DNA of 64,000 bases from Streptomyces sp. NBC_01016 (GCF_026341035.1 NZ_JAPEOQ010000001.1:496001-560000), one strand, 5' to 3'; counted from the stretch's first letter, positions 1-8,917 are shown. Numbers and translations: made by a program. The notes: a model not told the origin generated them from the letters alone.

Positions 1-215
1 GGCTTCTCGTCGAGGAAGCGGGCCAGGTCGGCGGCGCTGTTGTCGCCGGCTGTCGGCCGCTCGCCCCAGCCGCGGTCCGTGTCGTCGGAGGACTGCGCCG
101 TCAGCGGATCGTCGAAGATCAGCGCGGCCTTGGGGTCGCGCTTCTTGGGATCGCGCTTTTCGGCATCGCGCTTTTCGAGGTCGCGCTTCTCGGGGTCCGG
201 GGCGGGGCTGCTCAT
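1..215 (-). CDS. Hypothetical protein, truncated by window edge
   Basis: Only the first 71 codons lie in the window, with the ATG at 215. The N-terminus is highly charged and has four successive KRD units (EKRD LEKRD AEKRD PKKRD) at about residues 9-25, followed by an acidic stretch. I see no signal peptide, membrane segment or known domain. It lies 46 bp downstream of pflA on the same strand, so it could be the last gene of the pfl transcript. I do not recognise a function. Confidence 0.6.
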   Translation of the reverse strand, partial: MSSPAPDPEKRDLEKRDAEKRDPKKRDPKAALIFDDPLTAQSSDDTDRGWGERPTAGDNSAADLARFLDEK

Positions 216-261
216 GGCTCCAGGGTACGTCGCCGGGAGCGACGGCCCCCGGCGTGCCGGG

Positions 262-1074
262 TCAGACGGCCGTGAGGCCGTGGGACTCGAAGATCGCCTT
301 GGCGGAGGCGACCTGCTCGGGGGTGGGCGAGGGGGTGTCGTGCAGCGTGAAGGTCTTGCCGAGCGCCTGCCACTTCGCCTCGCCGAGCTTGTGGAAGGGC
401 AGCACGTCGACCCGGGAGACGTTGCCGAGGGAGCCCGCGAACGCGGCGACGCCCTCGATATTGGCGGGGTCGTCGGTCAGGCCGGGGACGAGCACGAAGC
501 GCACCCACACGTTCTTGCCGAGGTCGGCGAGGCGGTGCGCGAAGTCGAGGGTCGGCTGCAGCGGGCGCCCGGTGACGTGCTTGTAGGTGGCGCGGTCCCA
601 GGACTTGATGTCGAGCAGCACCAGGTCCACATCGCGCAGCAGGGCGTCGGTGGCGCGCACGCCGAGGAAGCCCGAGGTGTCGAGGGCGGTGTGCAGGCCC
701 AGCTCGTGCTTGAAGCGGTGCAGCAGCTCACCGGCGAAGACCGGCTGGAGCAGCGGTTCGCCGCCGCTGATGGTGGCGCCGCCGCCCGCGGCCTCGATGA
801 ACCGGGTGTACTTGGCGGCTTCGGCGACGATCGCGTCGGCCGCGGTGCGCTTGCCGTTGCGCATCTTCCAGGTGTCGGGGTTGTGGCAGTACAGGCAGGT
901 CAGCGGGCAGCCGGAGAGGAACGTCACGAAGCGGGTGCCCGGCCCGTCGACGCCGGTCGACAGGTCCCAGGAGTGCACCGAGCCCTCGATGGGGCGGTGG
1001 GTCGCGGCGGCGGCCGGGGTGGCGGCGTCGTTCGCGCCGAGGTCACTCGCGGTCCGGGTGAGCAGCACGGTCAT
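262..1074 (-). CDS. pflA: Pyruvate formate-lyase activating enzyme (radical SAM)
   Basis: This 270-aa protein installs the glycyl radical on PflB, using S-adenosylmethionine and a [4Fe-4S] cluster. The cluster motif CxxxCxxC is Cys56, Cys60 and Cys63 in GCPLTCLYCHNPDTW, very like the E. coli enzyme. A glycine-rich ISGGEPLLQP motif (SAM binding) follows at about residue 103. The start is well supported: GAGGAGG sits six bases before the ATG. The gene is 48 bp downstream of pflB on the same strand, an obvious two-gene operon. Both the radical enzyme and its activase are oxygen-labile, which is unusual for a streptomycete. Confidence 0.95.
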   Translation of the reverse strand: MTVLLTRTASDLGANDAATPAAAATHRPIEGSVHSWDLSTGVDGPGTRFVTFLSGCPLTCLYCHNPDTWKMRNGKRTAADAIVAEAAKYTRFIEAAGGGATISGGEPLLQPVFAGELLHRFKHELGLHTALDTSGFLGVRATDALLRDVDLVLLDIKSWDRATYKHVTGRPLQPTLDFAHRLADLGKNVWVRFVLVPGLTDDPANIEGVAAFAGSLGNVSRVDVLPFHKLGEAKWQALGKTFTLHDTPSPTPEQVASAKAIFESHGLTAV

Positions 1075-1122
1075 GGCGTTCCTCCTCGTGTCCTTCAGGG
1101 TGTCCCGGTCGGGAGGACCGGC

Positions 1123-3393
1123 TCAGAGGGAGCCGTGGAAGGTGCGGTTGATGACGTCCAGCTGCTGCTCACGCGTCAGGCGGACGAAGTTCACCGCGTA
1201 CCCGGAGACCCGGATGGTCAGCTGCGGGTAGTTCTCCGGGTGCTCCATGGCGTCCTCGAGCGTCGCCTTGTCGAGGACGTTGACGTTCATGTGGAAGCCG
1301 TCGCTGGCCATGAAGCCGTCGAGCACGCCGGCCAGGTTGCCGATCCGCTCGCCGGGGGTGCGGCCCAGGGCGTCCGGGGTGATCGTGTTGGTCAGCGAGA
1401 TGCCGTCCTCGGCGTCGTCGTAGGGCAGCTTCGCGACCGACAGGGCGGAGGCGATGTAGCCGTGCTCGTCGCGCCCGTTCATCGGGTTGGCGCCGGGGGC
1501 GAAGGGAGTGCCGGCGCGGCGGCCGTCCGGGGTGTTGCCGGTCTTCTTGCCGTAGACGACGTTCGAGGTGATCGTGAGCACCGACTGGGTGTGCACGGCG
1601 TTCCGGTAGGTCGGGTGCTTGCGGACCTTCTCCATGAAGCCGTGGACGATGCGCTTGGCGATCTCGTCGACGCGGTCGTCGTTGTTGCCGTAGGCCGGGT
1701 AGTCGCCCTCGATCTCGTAGTCGACGGCGAGGCCGGTCTCGTCACGGATGACCTTGACGTTCGCGTGCTTGATGGCCGAGAGGGAGTCCGCGGCGACCGA
1801 CAGACCCGCGATGCCGCAGGCCATGGTGCGCAGGATCTCCTGGTCGTGCAGGGCCATCTCGATGCGCTCGTAGGCGTACTTGTCGTGCATGTAGTGGATG
1901 ACGTTGAGCGCGTGGACGTAGGTCCTCGCCAGCCAGTCGAGCATCGCGTCGTACTGCTCGGCGACCGTCTCGTAGTCGAGGTACTCGCCCTCGATGGGTT
2001 CGAAGCCCTCCACGACCTGCTTGCCGGACTTCTCGTCGCGGCCGCCGTTGATCGCGTAGAGGAGCGCCTTGGCGACGTTCACGCGGGCGCCGAAGAACTG
2101 CATCTGCTTGCCGACGGCCATCGCGGAGACGCAGCAGGCGATCGCGGTGTCGTCGCCGTACTTGGGGCGCATCAGTTCGTCGGACTCGAACTGGATGGCC
2201 GAGGTGTCGATGGCGACCTGGGAGGCGAAGTCCTTGAAGCCGCGCGGCAGTTCACGCGACCAGAAGACCGTCAGGTTCGGCTCGGGGGCCGGGCCGAGGT
2301 TGTAGAGGGTCTGCAGCGCGCGGAAGGTGGTGCGCGAGACGAGCGGGCGGCCGTCCTCGCCGATGCCGGCCATCGACCAGGTGACCCAGGTCGGGTCGCC
2401 GGAGTAGAGGTCGTTGTACTCGGGGGTGCGCAGGAAGCGGACGATGCGGAGCTTGATGACGAAGTCGTCGATGAACTCCTGGGCCTCGGACTCGGTGATC
2501 CGGCCGGCCTCGATGTCGCGCTGCAGGTAGATGTCGAGGAAGTTGTCGATGCGGCCGATCGACATGGCCGCGCCGTTCTGCTCCTTCACGGCGGCGAGGT
2601 AGGCGAAGTACAGCCACTGGACGGCCTCGCGGCCGGTGCGGGCCGGGCCCGAGATGTCGTAGCCGTACGACATGGCCATGGCCTTGAGCTCGTTCAGCGC
2701 CTTGATCTGCTCGGAGATCTCCTCGCGGTCCCGGATGACGTGCTCGGTGGGCCAGGCGGCGCTGAGCTTGTCCTTGTCGGCCTGCTTGGCGGCGATGAGA
2801 CGGTCGACGCCGTAGAGGGCGACGCGGCGGTAGTCGCCGATGATGCGGCCGCGGCCGTAGGCGTCCGGGAGGCCGGTGATGATGCCGGAGGAGCGGCAGG
2901 CGCGGATCTCGGGGGTGTAGGCGTCGAAGACCCCCTCGTTGTGGGTCTTGCGCAGGTGGGTGTAGATCTCGCGGACCTCGGGGTCGGCCTCGTAGCCGTA
3001 CGCGTTGAGGGCGCCCTCGACCATCCGCCAGCCGCCGTTGGGCATGATCGCGCGCTTCAGCGGGGCGTCGGTCTGGAGGCCCACGATGAGGTCGGTGTGA
3101 TCGGCGGCGGTGCCGTCGATGTAGCCGGGCCGGAAGGCGTCGATGCGGGACGGGGTCTTCGCGTCGACGTCGTGGACGCCGCGCTCGATCTCCGCGGGGA
3201 ACATCCCGAGGAGCTTGTCCCATACGGCAGTTGTGCGTTCGGTCGGTCCCGCGAGGAAGGAGCCGTCACCCTCGTAGGGGGTGTAGTTCTGCTGGACGAA
3301 GTCGCGGACGTCGACGGCGTCCCGCCACAGCCCTCCCTTGAAGCCGTCCCAGGCCTCGCCGTGCGTCGTCTTTTCCGCGGGAGTGGCAGTCAT
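1123..3393 (-). CDS. pflB: Formate C-acetyltransferase (pyruvate formate-lyase)
   Basis: Cytosolic glycyl-radical enzyme converting pyruvate and CoA to acetyl-CoA and formate. It has 756 aa, close to the E. coli length of 760. The catalytic cysteine pair is Cys420-Cys421 in [17 protein letters not shown], and the radical glycine is Gly731 in RVSGYAVNF, 25 residues from the C-terminus. All key residues are present, so the protein should be functional. I chose the ATG at 3393 because GGGAAGG precedes it; an in-frame ATG at 3411 is poorly spaced. The promoter region carries a Rex operator and a DevR-like palindrome, suggesting induction at high NADH/NAD+ or low oxygen. Confidence 0.95.
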   Translation of the reverse strand: MTATPAEKTTHGEAWDGFKGGLWRDAVDVRDFVQQNYTPYEGDGSFLAGPTERTTAVWDKLLGMFPAEIERGVHDVDAKTPSRIDAFRPGYIDGTAADHTDLIVGLQTDAPLKRAIMPNGGWRMVEGALNAYGYEADPEVREIYTHLRKTHNEGVFDAYTPEIRACRSSGIITGLPDAYGRGRIIGDYRRVALYGVDRLIAAKQADKDKLSAAWPTEHVIRDREEISEQIKALNELKAMAMSYGYDISGPARTGREAVQWLYFAYLAAVKEQNGAAMSIGRIDNFLDIYLQRDIEAGRITESEAQEFIDDFVIKLRIVRFLRTPEYNDLYSGDPTWVTWSMAGIGEDGRPLVSRTTFRALQTLYNLGPAPEPNLTVFWSRELPRGFKDFASQVAIDTSAIQFESDELMRPKYGDDTAIACCVSAMAVGKQMQFFGARVNVAKALLYAINGGRDEKSGKQVVEGFEPIEGEYLDYETVAEQYDAMLDWLARTYVHALNVIHYMHDKYAYERIEMALHDQEILRTMACGIAGLSVAADSLSAIKHANVKVIRDETGLAVDYEIEGDYPAYGNNDDRVDEIAKRIVHGFMEKVRKHPTYRNAVHTQSVLTITSNVVYGKKTGNTPDGRRAGTPFAPGANPMNGRDEHGYIASALSVAKLPYDDAEDGISLTNTITPDALGRTPGERIGNLAGVLDGFMASDGFHMNVNVLDKATLEDAMEHPENYPQLTIRVSGYAVNFVRLTREQQLDVINRTFHGSL

Positions 3394-3477
3394 CTGCGGC
3401 ACCTTCCCCATCTCTTCGACCGGTGGGTTGCTACGTGTTCATTGCACTCCTGCGGGGCTCGCCGGAGGGGCGGCAAT

Positions 3478-3507
3478 GGTCCTGAGTTCAGGACCGTAGG
3501 GCCTTAC
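3478..3507. promoter_or_regulatory. Palindrome overlapping a degenerate DevR/OsdR-like box
   Basis: Arms GGTCCTGA and TCAGGACC flank GT (3478-3495), a perfect 8-bp inverted repeat 85 bp upstream of the pflB start. The overlapping 20-mer at 3488-3507 (TTCAGGACCGTAGGGCCTTA) matches the mycobacterial DevR/DosR consensus at roughly 13 of 20 positions. Assigning it to a DevR-family regulator is inference. Confidence 0.4.
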
Positions 3508-3577
3508 TTCGGGCCGGAATCCGCTGGCACTTCCGGGGTGACCTGGGGTTTTCCTCGGGACTTTCGACCCATGTTCG

Positions 3578-3597
3578 CTTGTGAACGCATTCACAAG
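3578..3597. promoter_or_regulatory. Rex operator (ROP) upstream of pflB
   Basis: The central 16-mer TGTGAACGCATTCACA (3580-3595) fits exactly the known Streptomyces Rex operator consensus TGTGAACGCNTTCACA; the perfect palindrome extends to 8-bp arms CTTGTGAA/TTCACAAG. It lies in the 301-bp divergent region between pflB (start 3393) and the LtrA-like gene (start 3695), so it could act on either. Rex releases DNA when NADH/NAD+ rises. The same string also fits the TGTGA-N6-TCACA pattern of Crp, the main alternative. The rest of the 3394-3694 gap shows only the DevR-like palindrome. Confidence 0.85.
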
Positions 3598-3694
3598 AAA
3601 TGTGCCGGATTTCCGTGGTACCGCGGGCTGCCGTGCACGTGCGGACTGCGTGCCGAATCCCCCACGGCGCGGCCGGATCTGCTGGGGTGGGCGC

Positions 3695-4879
3695 ATGACG
3701 TCCACCCCAGACAAGCGCTCCCCGATCCGCCGCATGGTCGAGAGGGGGCGCGACGAGGAACATCGGGCCGCTTCACCGCTGGAGCTGTTCTTCGACCTGT
3801 GCTTCGTCGTCGCCGTCGCGCAGGGCGGGGCGGAGCTGGTGCACGCGGTCGCGGAGGGCCACTCGGGCGCCGGCGTGATCGACTACGCGCGCGTCTTCTT
3901 CGCCATCTGGTGGGCGTGGATGAACTTCACCTGGTTCGCCTCGGCCTACGACAACGACGACGCGCTCTACCGCCTGATCACACTCGTCCAGATCGCGGGC
4001 GTGCTGGTGCTCGCGGCCGGGGTCTCACAGGCGTTCGCGCACGACAACTACATGGTGGTCTGGCTGGGCTACCTCATCATGCGGGTCGCCATGGCCACGC
4101 ACTGGCTGCGGGCCGCAGCCTCCACCACGGGCGCCGAGCGCCGGGTGGCGCTGCGGTACGCGGGCGGGGTGCTCGCCTGCCAGGTCGGCTGGCTGGCACT
4201 GCTGTTCACGCCCACGGCGGCGCAGGGCTGGGTGTTCCTGGCGATGGCGATCCTGGAGATGTGCGTACCGGTGTACGCGGAGCGGGACCGGCAGACGTCC
4301 TGGCACCCGCACCACATCGCCGAGCGCTACGGCCTGTTCACGATCATCGTGCTCGGCGAGTCGATCGCCGCGGCGACGGTCGCGGTGAAGTCGGGCATCG
4401 AGGAGAACGACGCGCTCGGCGAGCTCCTGCCGATCGCGGCCGGCGGCCTCCTCGTCGTCTTCGCCGCCTGGTGGATCTACTTCGCGGTGCCGATCCACGA
4501 CCGGCTGCGCAGCAACCGGCAGGCGTTCGTATGGGGCTACGGCCACTTCTTCATCCTCGCCTCGGCGGCGTCGATCGGCGCGGGCATCGAGGTCGCCGTC
4601 GAGCAGGCGGTGGGCGAGGCGCACATCTCCACGACCGCGGCCTCCGCCGCCGTGACGGTCCCGTCCGCGGTGTTCCTGCTGCTGGTGTGGGCGCTGCACT
4701 CGCGGTACTTCAAGGTGGGCCTCGCGCAGAAACTGGCGTTGCCGGTCAGCGCGTTGCTGGTGCTCCTGTGCACGTTCGCGGGTCACTGGGCGGTGCTCGC
4801 GGCGGGGATCGTCGCGGCGCTCACGGTGGTGGTCGGGGTGACGCTGTCCTCGCGGACGGGCGAGGCGCAGCCCGCCTGA
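3695..4879 (+). CDS. Low temperature requirement A (LtrA) family membrane protein
   Basis: This 394-aa polytopic membrane protein opens with a short charged N-terminus (RMVERGRDEEHRAASPLELF) and the family signature SPLELFFDLCFVVAVAQ. About ten hydrophobic segments follow, including LIMRVAMATHWLRAA, and a conserved HHIAERYGLFTIIVLGESI at about residues 208-226 where LtrA proteins carry a similar motif. Biochemical function is unknown; the name comes from a Listeria cold-growth mutant. The gene is divergent from pflB and shares the Rex-site region. The start is ATG 3695; longer in-frame extensions would precede the conserved N-terminus. Confidence 0.85.
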   Translation: MTSTPDKRSPIRRMVERGRDEEHRAASPLELFFDLCFVVAVAQGGAELVHAVAEGHSGAGVIDYARVFFAIWWAWMNFTWFASAYDNDDALYRLITLVQIAGVLVLAAGVSQAFAHDNYMVVWLGYLIMRVAMATHWLRAAASTTGAERRVALRYAGGVLACQVGWLALLFTPTAAQGWVFLAMAILEMCVPVYAERDRQTSWHPHHIAERYGLFTIIVLGESIAAATVAVKSGIEENDALGELLPIAAGGLLVVFAAWWIYFAVPIHDRLRSNRQAFVWGYGHFFILASAASIGAGIEVAVEQAVGEAHISTTAASAAVTVPSAVFLLLVWALHSRYFKVGLAQKLALPVSALLVLLCTFAGHWAVLAAGIVAALTVVVGVTLSSRTGEAQPA

Positions 4880-4930
4880 CGGGGACCGGCCACCCCGGGC
4901 GGGCGCCAACTCCCGTGGTAGGCATGGGAC

Positions 4931-6064
4931 ATGACGACACGCAACGATGCCCTCACCGATGTCCCCGGCCTGCGCGTCGGACACGCCACCCGTGTCGGGG
5001 ACGGATTCCTGACCGGTACGACGGTCGTGCTCGCCCCGGAAGGCGGCGCGGTCACCGCCGTGGACGTGCGGGGTGGCGGCCCCGGCACGCGGGAGACCGA
5101 CGCGCTGGACCCGCGCAATCTCGTGCAGCGGATCGAGGCGGTCGTGCTCACGGGCGGCAGCGCGTTCGGGCTCGACTCGGCGTCGGGCGTGATGGCGTGG
5201 CTGGAGGACCAGGGGCGCGGGGTCCCGGCCGGCGCCCGCCCGGGGGAGGTCGTGCCGGTGGTTCCGGCGGCGTGCGTGTTCGACCTCGGCCGGGGCGGCG
5301 ACTGGCGGGCCAGGCCGGACGCGGCGTTGGGCCGCGCCGCGGTCGAGGCCGCCGCCGCGACGGAGCCCGGCTCCCCCGTCCAGGAGGGCAACATCGGCGC
5401 GGGCACCGGCACGCTCGTCGGGAAGCTGCGCGGCGGCATCGGCACCGCGTCCACGGTCCTCGAATCCGGGATCACCGTCTCCGCCCTGGTCGTCGCGAAC
5501 GCCGCGGGCTCCGCCGTGGACCCGGCCACCGGGGCGCTGTACGGCGAGTTCTTCACGGGACGCGGACCGGTGACGTACCCGACGCCGGAGGCGCACGAGG
5601 CGGCGGGCAAGCGGCTGGCGGAGGCGGCCGCTGCGAACGGGGCGGGACCGCTGGACGGGGCGGGGTCGCCGGACGAGGCGGGCGGAGCCGGGCGCACCGC
5701 CGGGGCCGGCGCGTGGGGCGGTGCCACCGCGCCCACCGGCCCGCCGCCCCTCAACACCACCCTCGCCATCGTCGCCACCGACGCCGACCTCACCCGCGCC
5801 CAGGCGCAGAAGGTCGCCGGTACCGCGCACGACGGGATCGCGCGGGCCGTACGGCCTGTGCATCTGCTCAACGACGGGGACACGGTGTTCGCGCTCGCCA
5901 CCGGGGAGCGCCCGCTCGACGCCGCGAACCCCCTTGCCCTCAACGAGATCCTCGCGGCGGGCGCGGACCTCGTGACGCGGGCGATCGTGCGGGCCGTGCG
6001 CACGGCGGAGTCCGTAACGGCCGGCGGCCGCACCCACCTCTCGTACAGCGACCTCTATTCGTAG
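4931..6064 (+). CDS. P1 family (S58, DmpA-like) peptidase
   Basis: N-terminal-nucleophile aminopeptidase of the DmpA/BapA type, made as a precursor that cleaves itself to expose a Ser/Thr nucleophile. The 377-aa protein has the typical opening (LTDVPGLRVGHAT), the glycine-rich NIGAGTG...GGIGTAS block at about residues 156-178, and the probable cleavage junction Asn275-Thr276 in PLNTTLAIVATDADL. A Gly/Ala/Pro-rich stretch at about residues 235-272 precedes that junction and looks longer than usual. It starts 51 bp after the LtrA-like gene and may be cotranscribed. The natural substrate is unknown. Confidence 0.88.
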   Translation: MTTRNDALTDVPGLRVGHATRVGDGFLTGTTVVLAPEGGAVTAVDVRGGGPGTRETDALDPRNLVQRIEAVVLTGGSAFGLDSASGVMAWLEDQGRGVPAGARPGEVVPVVPAACVFDLGRGGDWRARPDAALGRAAVEAAAATEPGSPVQEGNIGAGTGTLVGKLRGGIGTASTVLESGITVSALVVANAAGSAVDPATGALYGEFFTGRGPVTYPTPEAHEAAGKRLAEAAAANGAGPLDGAGSPDEAGGAGRTAGAGAWGGATAPTGPPPLNTTLAIVATDADLTRAQAQKVAGTAHDGIARAVRPVHLLNDGDTVFALATGERPLDAANPLALNEILAAGADLVTRAIVRAVRTAESVTAGGRTHLSYSDLYS

Positions 6065-6103
6065 AGCGACCTCTGACCTCTACTCGTAGAGCGATCTCTA
6101 CGG
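6041..6103 (+). repeat. Triplicated stop-codon segment of the P1 peptidase gene
   Basis: Three near-identical units, TCGTASAGCGAYCTCT, start at 6041, 6059 and 6084. The first encodes the last residues (SYSDLYS) and the stop codon of the second begins in the next copy, so the gene end has been tandemly duplicated into the 3' flank. Confidence 0.75.
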
Positions 6104-6269
6104 GGGCCGGCCCGACACCGTGTAACAGAGATCCACCGCCCCGTAACAGAACTGTCCCTGTGGCTGCGTTCACAACAAACGGAGGGAACCCCTCCGGCCG
6201 TCTCGCGCTCTTCCCACACATCGGTAGAGAAGCAGCGGAACAGCAGAAACCACGAAAAGGGAGCAGACC

Positions 6270-7442
6270 GTGAGCAGGCAGAACATAGCCGTCGTGTGCG
6301 CGGCCATCGCCGTCGGCGCACTGACGCTCACGGCCTGCGGGGGCGACGCCACCGCCGACAACAAGAACGACGACGCCCCGAAGATCACCATCTCCGCCAA
6401 GGACGGCTCGACCGGCGCGTCGATCAACGCGACGGGCGTGAAGGTCAGCGACGGCAAGCTGACAGGCGTGAAGATGACCGAGTCGGCGAGCGGCAAGGCC
6501 GTGCCCGGCACGATCGTGAAGAACGGCGCGGCGTGGAAGCCGAAGGAGCAGCTGGAGCGCGGCACCAAGTACCGGATCTCCGCGTCCGCCAAGGACGGCA
6601 GTGGGCAGAAGGCCGCCGCCAACTCCATCTTCACGACGGTCTCCGGCGCCAACAGCTTCATCGGCACGTACACGCCGGACGACGGGTCGACGGTCGGGGC
6701 CGGGATGCCGGTCTCGTTCACGTTCGACAAGGCGATCACCAACAAGAAGGACGTGCAGTCGCACATCACGGTGACGTCCAGCGGCGGCCAGAAGGTCGTC
6801 GGCCACTGGTTCGGCGCGCAGCGCCTGGACTTCAGGCCCCAGGAGTACTGGAAGGCCGGCTCCAAGGTCACCATGAAGATCGACCTCGACGGCGTCGAGG
6901 GCGCGAACGGGGTGCACGGCGTGCAGGACAAGACGGTGACGTTCACCGTCGGCCGCTCGCAGGTCTCCACGGTCGACGCGAACACGCAGGAGATGACGGT
7001 CGTCCGCGACGGCAAGACGATCAAGACGGTCCCCGTCTCGACCGGAAGCAACGAACACCCGACGTACAACGGGCAGATGGTGATCTCGGAGAAGTTCGTG
7101 CAGACGCGCATGAACGGCGACACGGTCGGCTTCGGCGGCGAGTACGACATCGCGGACGTGCCGCACGCGATGCGCCTGTCCCAGTCCGGGACGTTCATCC
7201 ACGGCAACTACTGGAGCTCACCGGGCATCTTCGGCTCGCAGGGCACCAGCCACGGCTGCGTCGGCATGCGGGACGTGAAGGGCGCGGGCGGCGACACGAC
7301 CGCCAAGTGGTTCTTCGACAACTCGCTCGTCGGCGACGTCGTGGTCATGAAGAACTCGCACGACGAGACGGTCGCCCCCGACAACGGCCTCAACGGCTGG
7401 AACATGGCGTGGAGTCAGTGGACGGCGGGCAGCGCCGCCTGA
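6270..7442 (+). CDS. L,D-transpeptidase lipoprotein (Ldt, YkuD domain)
   Basis: Secreted, lipid-anchored enzyme that forms 3-3 peptidoglycan cross-links. The 390-aa precursor has a lipoprotein signal ending in LTAC (Cys23), two Ig-like domains at about residues 40-230 as in mycobacterial Ldt proteins, and a C-terminal YkuD catalytic domain. The catalytic motif is HGNYWS...TSHGCVGMRD, with nucleophile Cys330. The GTG start at 6270 is preceded by AAAAGGGAG. A strong hairpin terminator follows at 7486. All catalytic residues are present. Confidence 0.93.
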   Translation: MSRQNIAVVCAAIAVGALTLTACGGDATADNKNDDAPKITISAKDGSTGASINATGVKVSDGKLTGVKMTESASGKAVPGTIVKNGAAWKPKEQLERGTKYRISASAKDGSGQKAAANSIFTTVSGANSFIGTYTPDDGSTVGAGMPVSFTFDKAITNKKDVQSHITVTSSGGQKVVGHWFGAQRLDFRPQEYWKAGSKVTMKIDLDGVEGANGVHGVQDKTVTFTVGRSQVSTVDANTQEMTVVRDGKTIKTVPVSTGSNEHPTYNGQMVISEKFVQTRMNGDTVGFGGEYDIADVPHAMRLSQSGTFIHGNYWSSPGIFGSQGTSHGCVGMRDVKGAGGDTTAKWFFDNSLVGDVVVMKNSHDETVAPDNGLNGWNMAWSQWTAGSAA

Positions 7443-7485
7443 CCGGCCGCCACCCCACCACGAACCCACCACGAACCCTCACCGA

Positions 7486-7520
7486 CACGGGCCGCGCGGG
7501 AACCCCCCGCGCGGCCCGTG
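7486..7520 (+). terminator. Hairpin terminator after L,D-transpeptidase gene
   Basis: Perfect 15-bp arms (CACGGGCCGCGCGGG and its complement) flank a 5-nt loop, 43 bp after the stop. There is no U-tract, as is usual in Streptomyces. Confidence 0.8.
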
Positions 7521-7641
7521 CGTTGTCCAGGCACGTTGCTCAAATCCCGTTCCCCGTTTGTCATTTCCCGGACATGATGTCCGAGCGAAGGACTACGGTA
7601 TGCACCCACGAGGTGACACGAAGCAATACTTGGGAGGTGCC

Positions 7642-8421
7642 TTGAGCGTTCCGCATGATTCCGAGCCCGGTGTCGGGTTCGGCACCGAGCCGGACGCGTC
7701 ACCCGAAGCGCAGCTCGGGCGACTCCTCGGGCGCGCGCTCAACTCCTTCGACCTGCCCGACGAGACGCTCGAGCGGCTCGACGGCGCCCTCGCGTACGCG
7801 GGCTCCCTGCACTCGGCCCACCACAGCGGCGGCCGCCACCGCGAGACGTACCGGCACAACTGGCTGCTGATCGACGGCGGCTCGCTCACCCTCTGGGAGC
7901 TCGTGCACAACACGGGGCGGAACGGCACACCGCAGCACGAGGTCTACGTGTCCGAGGACGAGCTGCACCTGGCGACGGGACGGCTCCCGCTCCCCCACGA
8001 GGCCGAGCCGGAGTTCGACCTCCACGTCCCCATGACCCCCGTCAAGCTCCCCCCGACCCCGCCGATGCGCCGCACCTTCGGCACCGGCGACCCGGACAGC
8101 TCCGTCGACCACGCGCGCCGCCTGCTGCGCCGCGCGGAGAACCCCGACGTCACGACGCGACCGGGCCCCGGCACGGCGCGACTGCTGCGGGAAGCGTGCG
8201 CACACCAGATCACACAGGCCTTCGGCTGCCGCGTCAGCCACGGATTCGCGCTGTACGAGCACGCGTTCCTGCTGCGCGACGGCTGCGAACTCAGCCTCTG
8301 GGAGGTCGAGCACACGGCGACGCCGGACGGGCGGCACATGTGCGAGGTCTACGCGACGCAGGCCGCTGCGCGAGCGGCGATGGAGCACCGGGCGGCGTCA
8401 TCCCCGCGGGCTCGGCGGTAG
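7642..8421 (+). CDS. DUF6227-type Streptomyces protein
   Basis: This 259-aa soluble protein has two related halves, each with an alpha/beta segment of the form 'LLxDGxxLxLWExxHxxxxxGxxxHEVY': WLLIDGGSLTLWELVHNT at about residue 75 and FLLRDGCELSLWEVEHTA at about 210. This internal repeat suggests a duplicated domain. I recall it as DUF6227, a genus-conserved family of unknown function. I chose the TTG at 7642 because GGGAGG stands just before it; an upstream ATG at 7600 lacks a good ribosome binding site. I see no signal peptide or membrane helix. Confidence 0.7.
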   Translation: MSVPHDSEPGVGFGTEPDASPEAQLGRLLGRALNSFDLPDETLERLDGALAYAGSLHSAHHSGGRHRETYRHNWLLIDGGSLTLWELVHNTGRNGTPQHEVYVSEDELHLATGRLPLPHEAEPEFDLHVPMTPVKLPPTPPMRRTFGTGDPDSSVDHARRLLRRAENPDVTTRPGPGTARLLREACAHQITQAFGCRVSHGFALYEHAFLLRDGCELSLWEVEHTATPDGRHMCEVYATQAAARAAMEHRAASSPRARR

Positions 8422-8469
8422 CACTCCGCGGGACTGTCGATGGTGGCACTCCCCGGACCACCGGCAGGA

Positions 8470-8718
8470 CTACCGGCGGCTGAACTCCCGTACCAGTCCT
8501 GCGAAAGCGTCCTGCTCGTCGGCCGTCAGCGGCACCGACTCCAGCGCGGGCGCGCGGGACTGCGTCGGCAGCGCGCCCATCGGCAGCTGCGTCCGCGGCT
8601 GCGGCGGACCGAAAGCGACAGCGCGCGCCAGGCGGGCCAGTCCGATCACCCATGCCACGGCCGCAAGAGCGACCAGAGCCAGGCCCAGCTGCTGAAGGAT
8701 CGACACGTGCTCAGGCAT
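8470..8718 (-). CDS. Small single-pass membrane protein
   Basis: An 82-aa protein with one N-terminal membrane helix at about residues 6-30 (LGLALVALAAVAWVIGLARLA) and a polar C-terminus ending in LVREFSRR. It starts at ATG 8718 (PEHVSILQQLG follows). Function unknown. Convergent with the DUF6227 gene and divergent from the serine recombinase. A strong 22-bp palindrome resembling a DevR/OsdR box lies 20 bp upstream of its start. Confidence 0.6.
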   Translation of the reverse strand: MPEHVSILQQLGLALVALAAVAWVIGLARLARAVAFGPPQPRTQLPMGALPTQSRAPALESVPLTADEQDAFAGLVREFSRR

Positions 8719-8738
8719 GCGTTCCAGTGAACACCACA

Positions 8739-8760
8739 GTCCGGGACTTTGGTCCCGGAC
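8739..8760. promoter_or_regulatory. Perfect 22-bp palindrome, DevR/OsdR-like box
   Basis: Arms GTCCGGGAC and GTCCCGGAC flank TTTG. The core GGGACTTTGGTCCC differs at one position from the DevR/DosR core GGGACTWWAGTCCC. It lies between the small membrane-protein gene and the divergent recombinase; a recombination site is an alternative reading. Confidence 0.5.
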
Positions 8761-8917
8761 CGTGACGTATCTCGCAACACCGGACAGCACCCCCGTGCTG
8801 GGCGATCAACCACCTACGCCACGTATCGCACGCTCGGGTGAACCCCCGGCGAACACGCCTATTCGCACAACAGCCCTCGTACCGTTCATGGCATCGATCA
8901 CCTGGTGGGGGCGACAC

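Noticed and set aside
4025..6037. A 670-codon minus-strand frame opposite the LtrA-like and P1 genes
   Set aside because: Low-complexity Arg/Gly/Ala translation; both genes on the other strand have clear family motifs.
40..6273. A 2,077-codon plus-strand open frame across pflA, pflB, LtrA-like and P1 genes
   Set aside because: It runs antisense to pflBA and in another frame of the other genes. Its product is Arg/Gly/Val-rich with no domain. GC-rich third positions keep such frames open.
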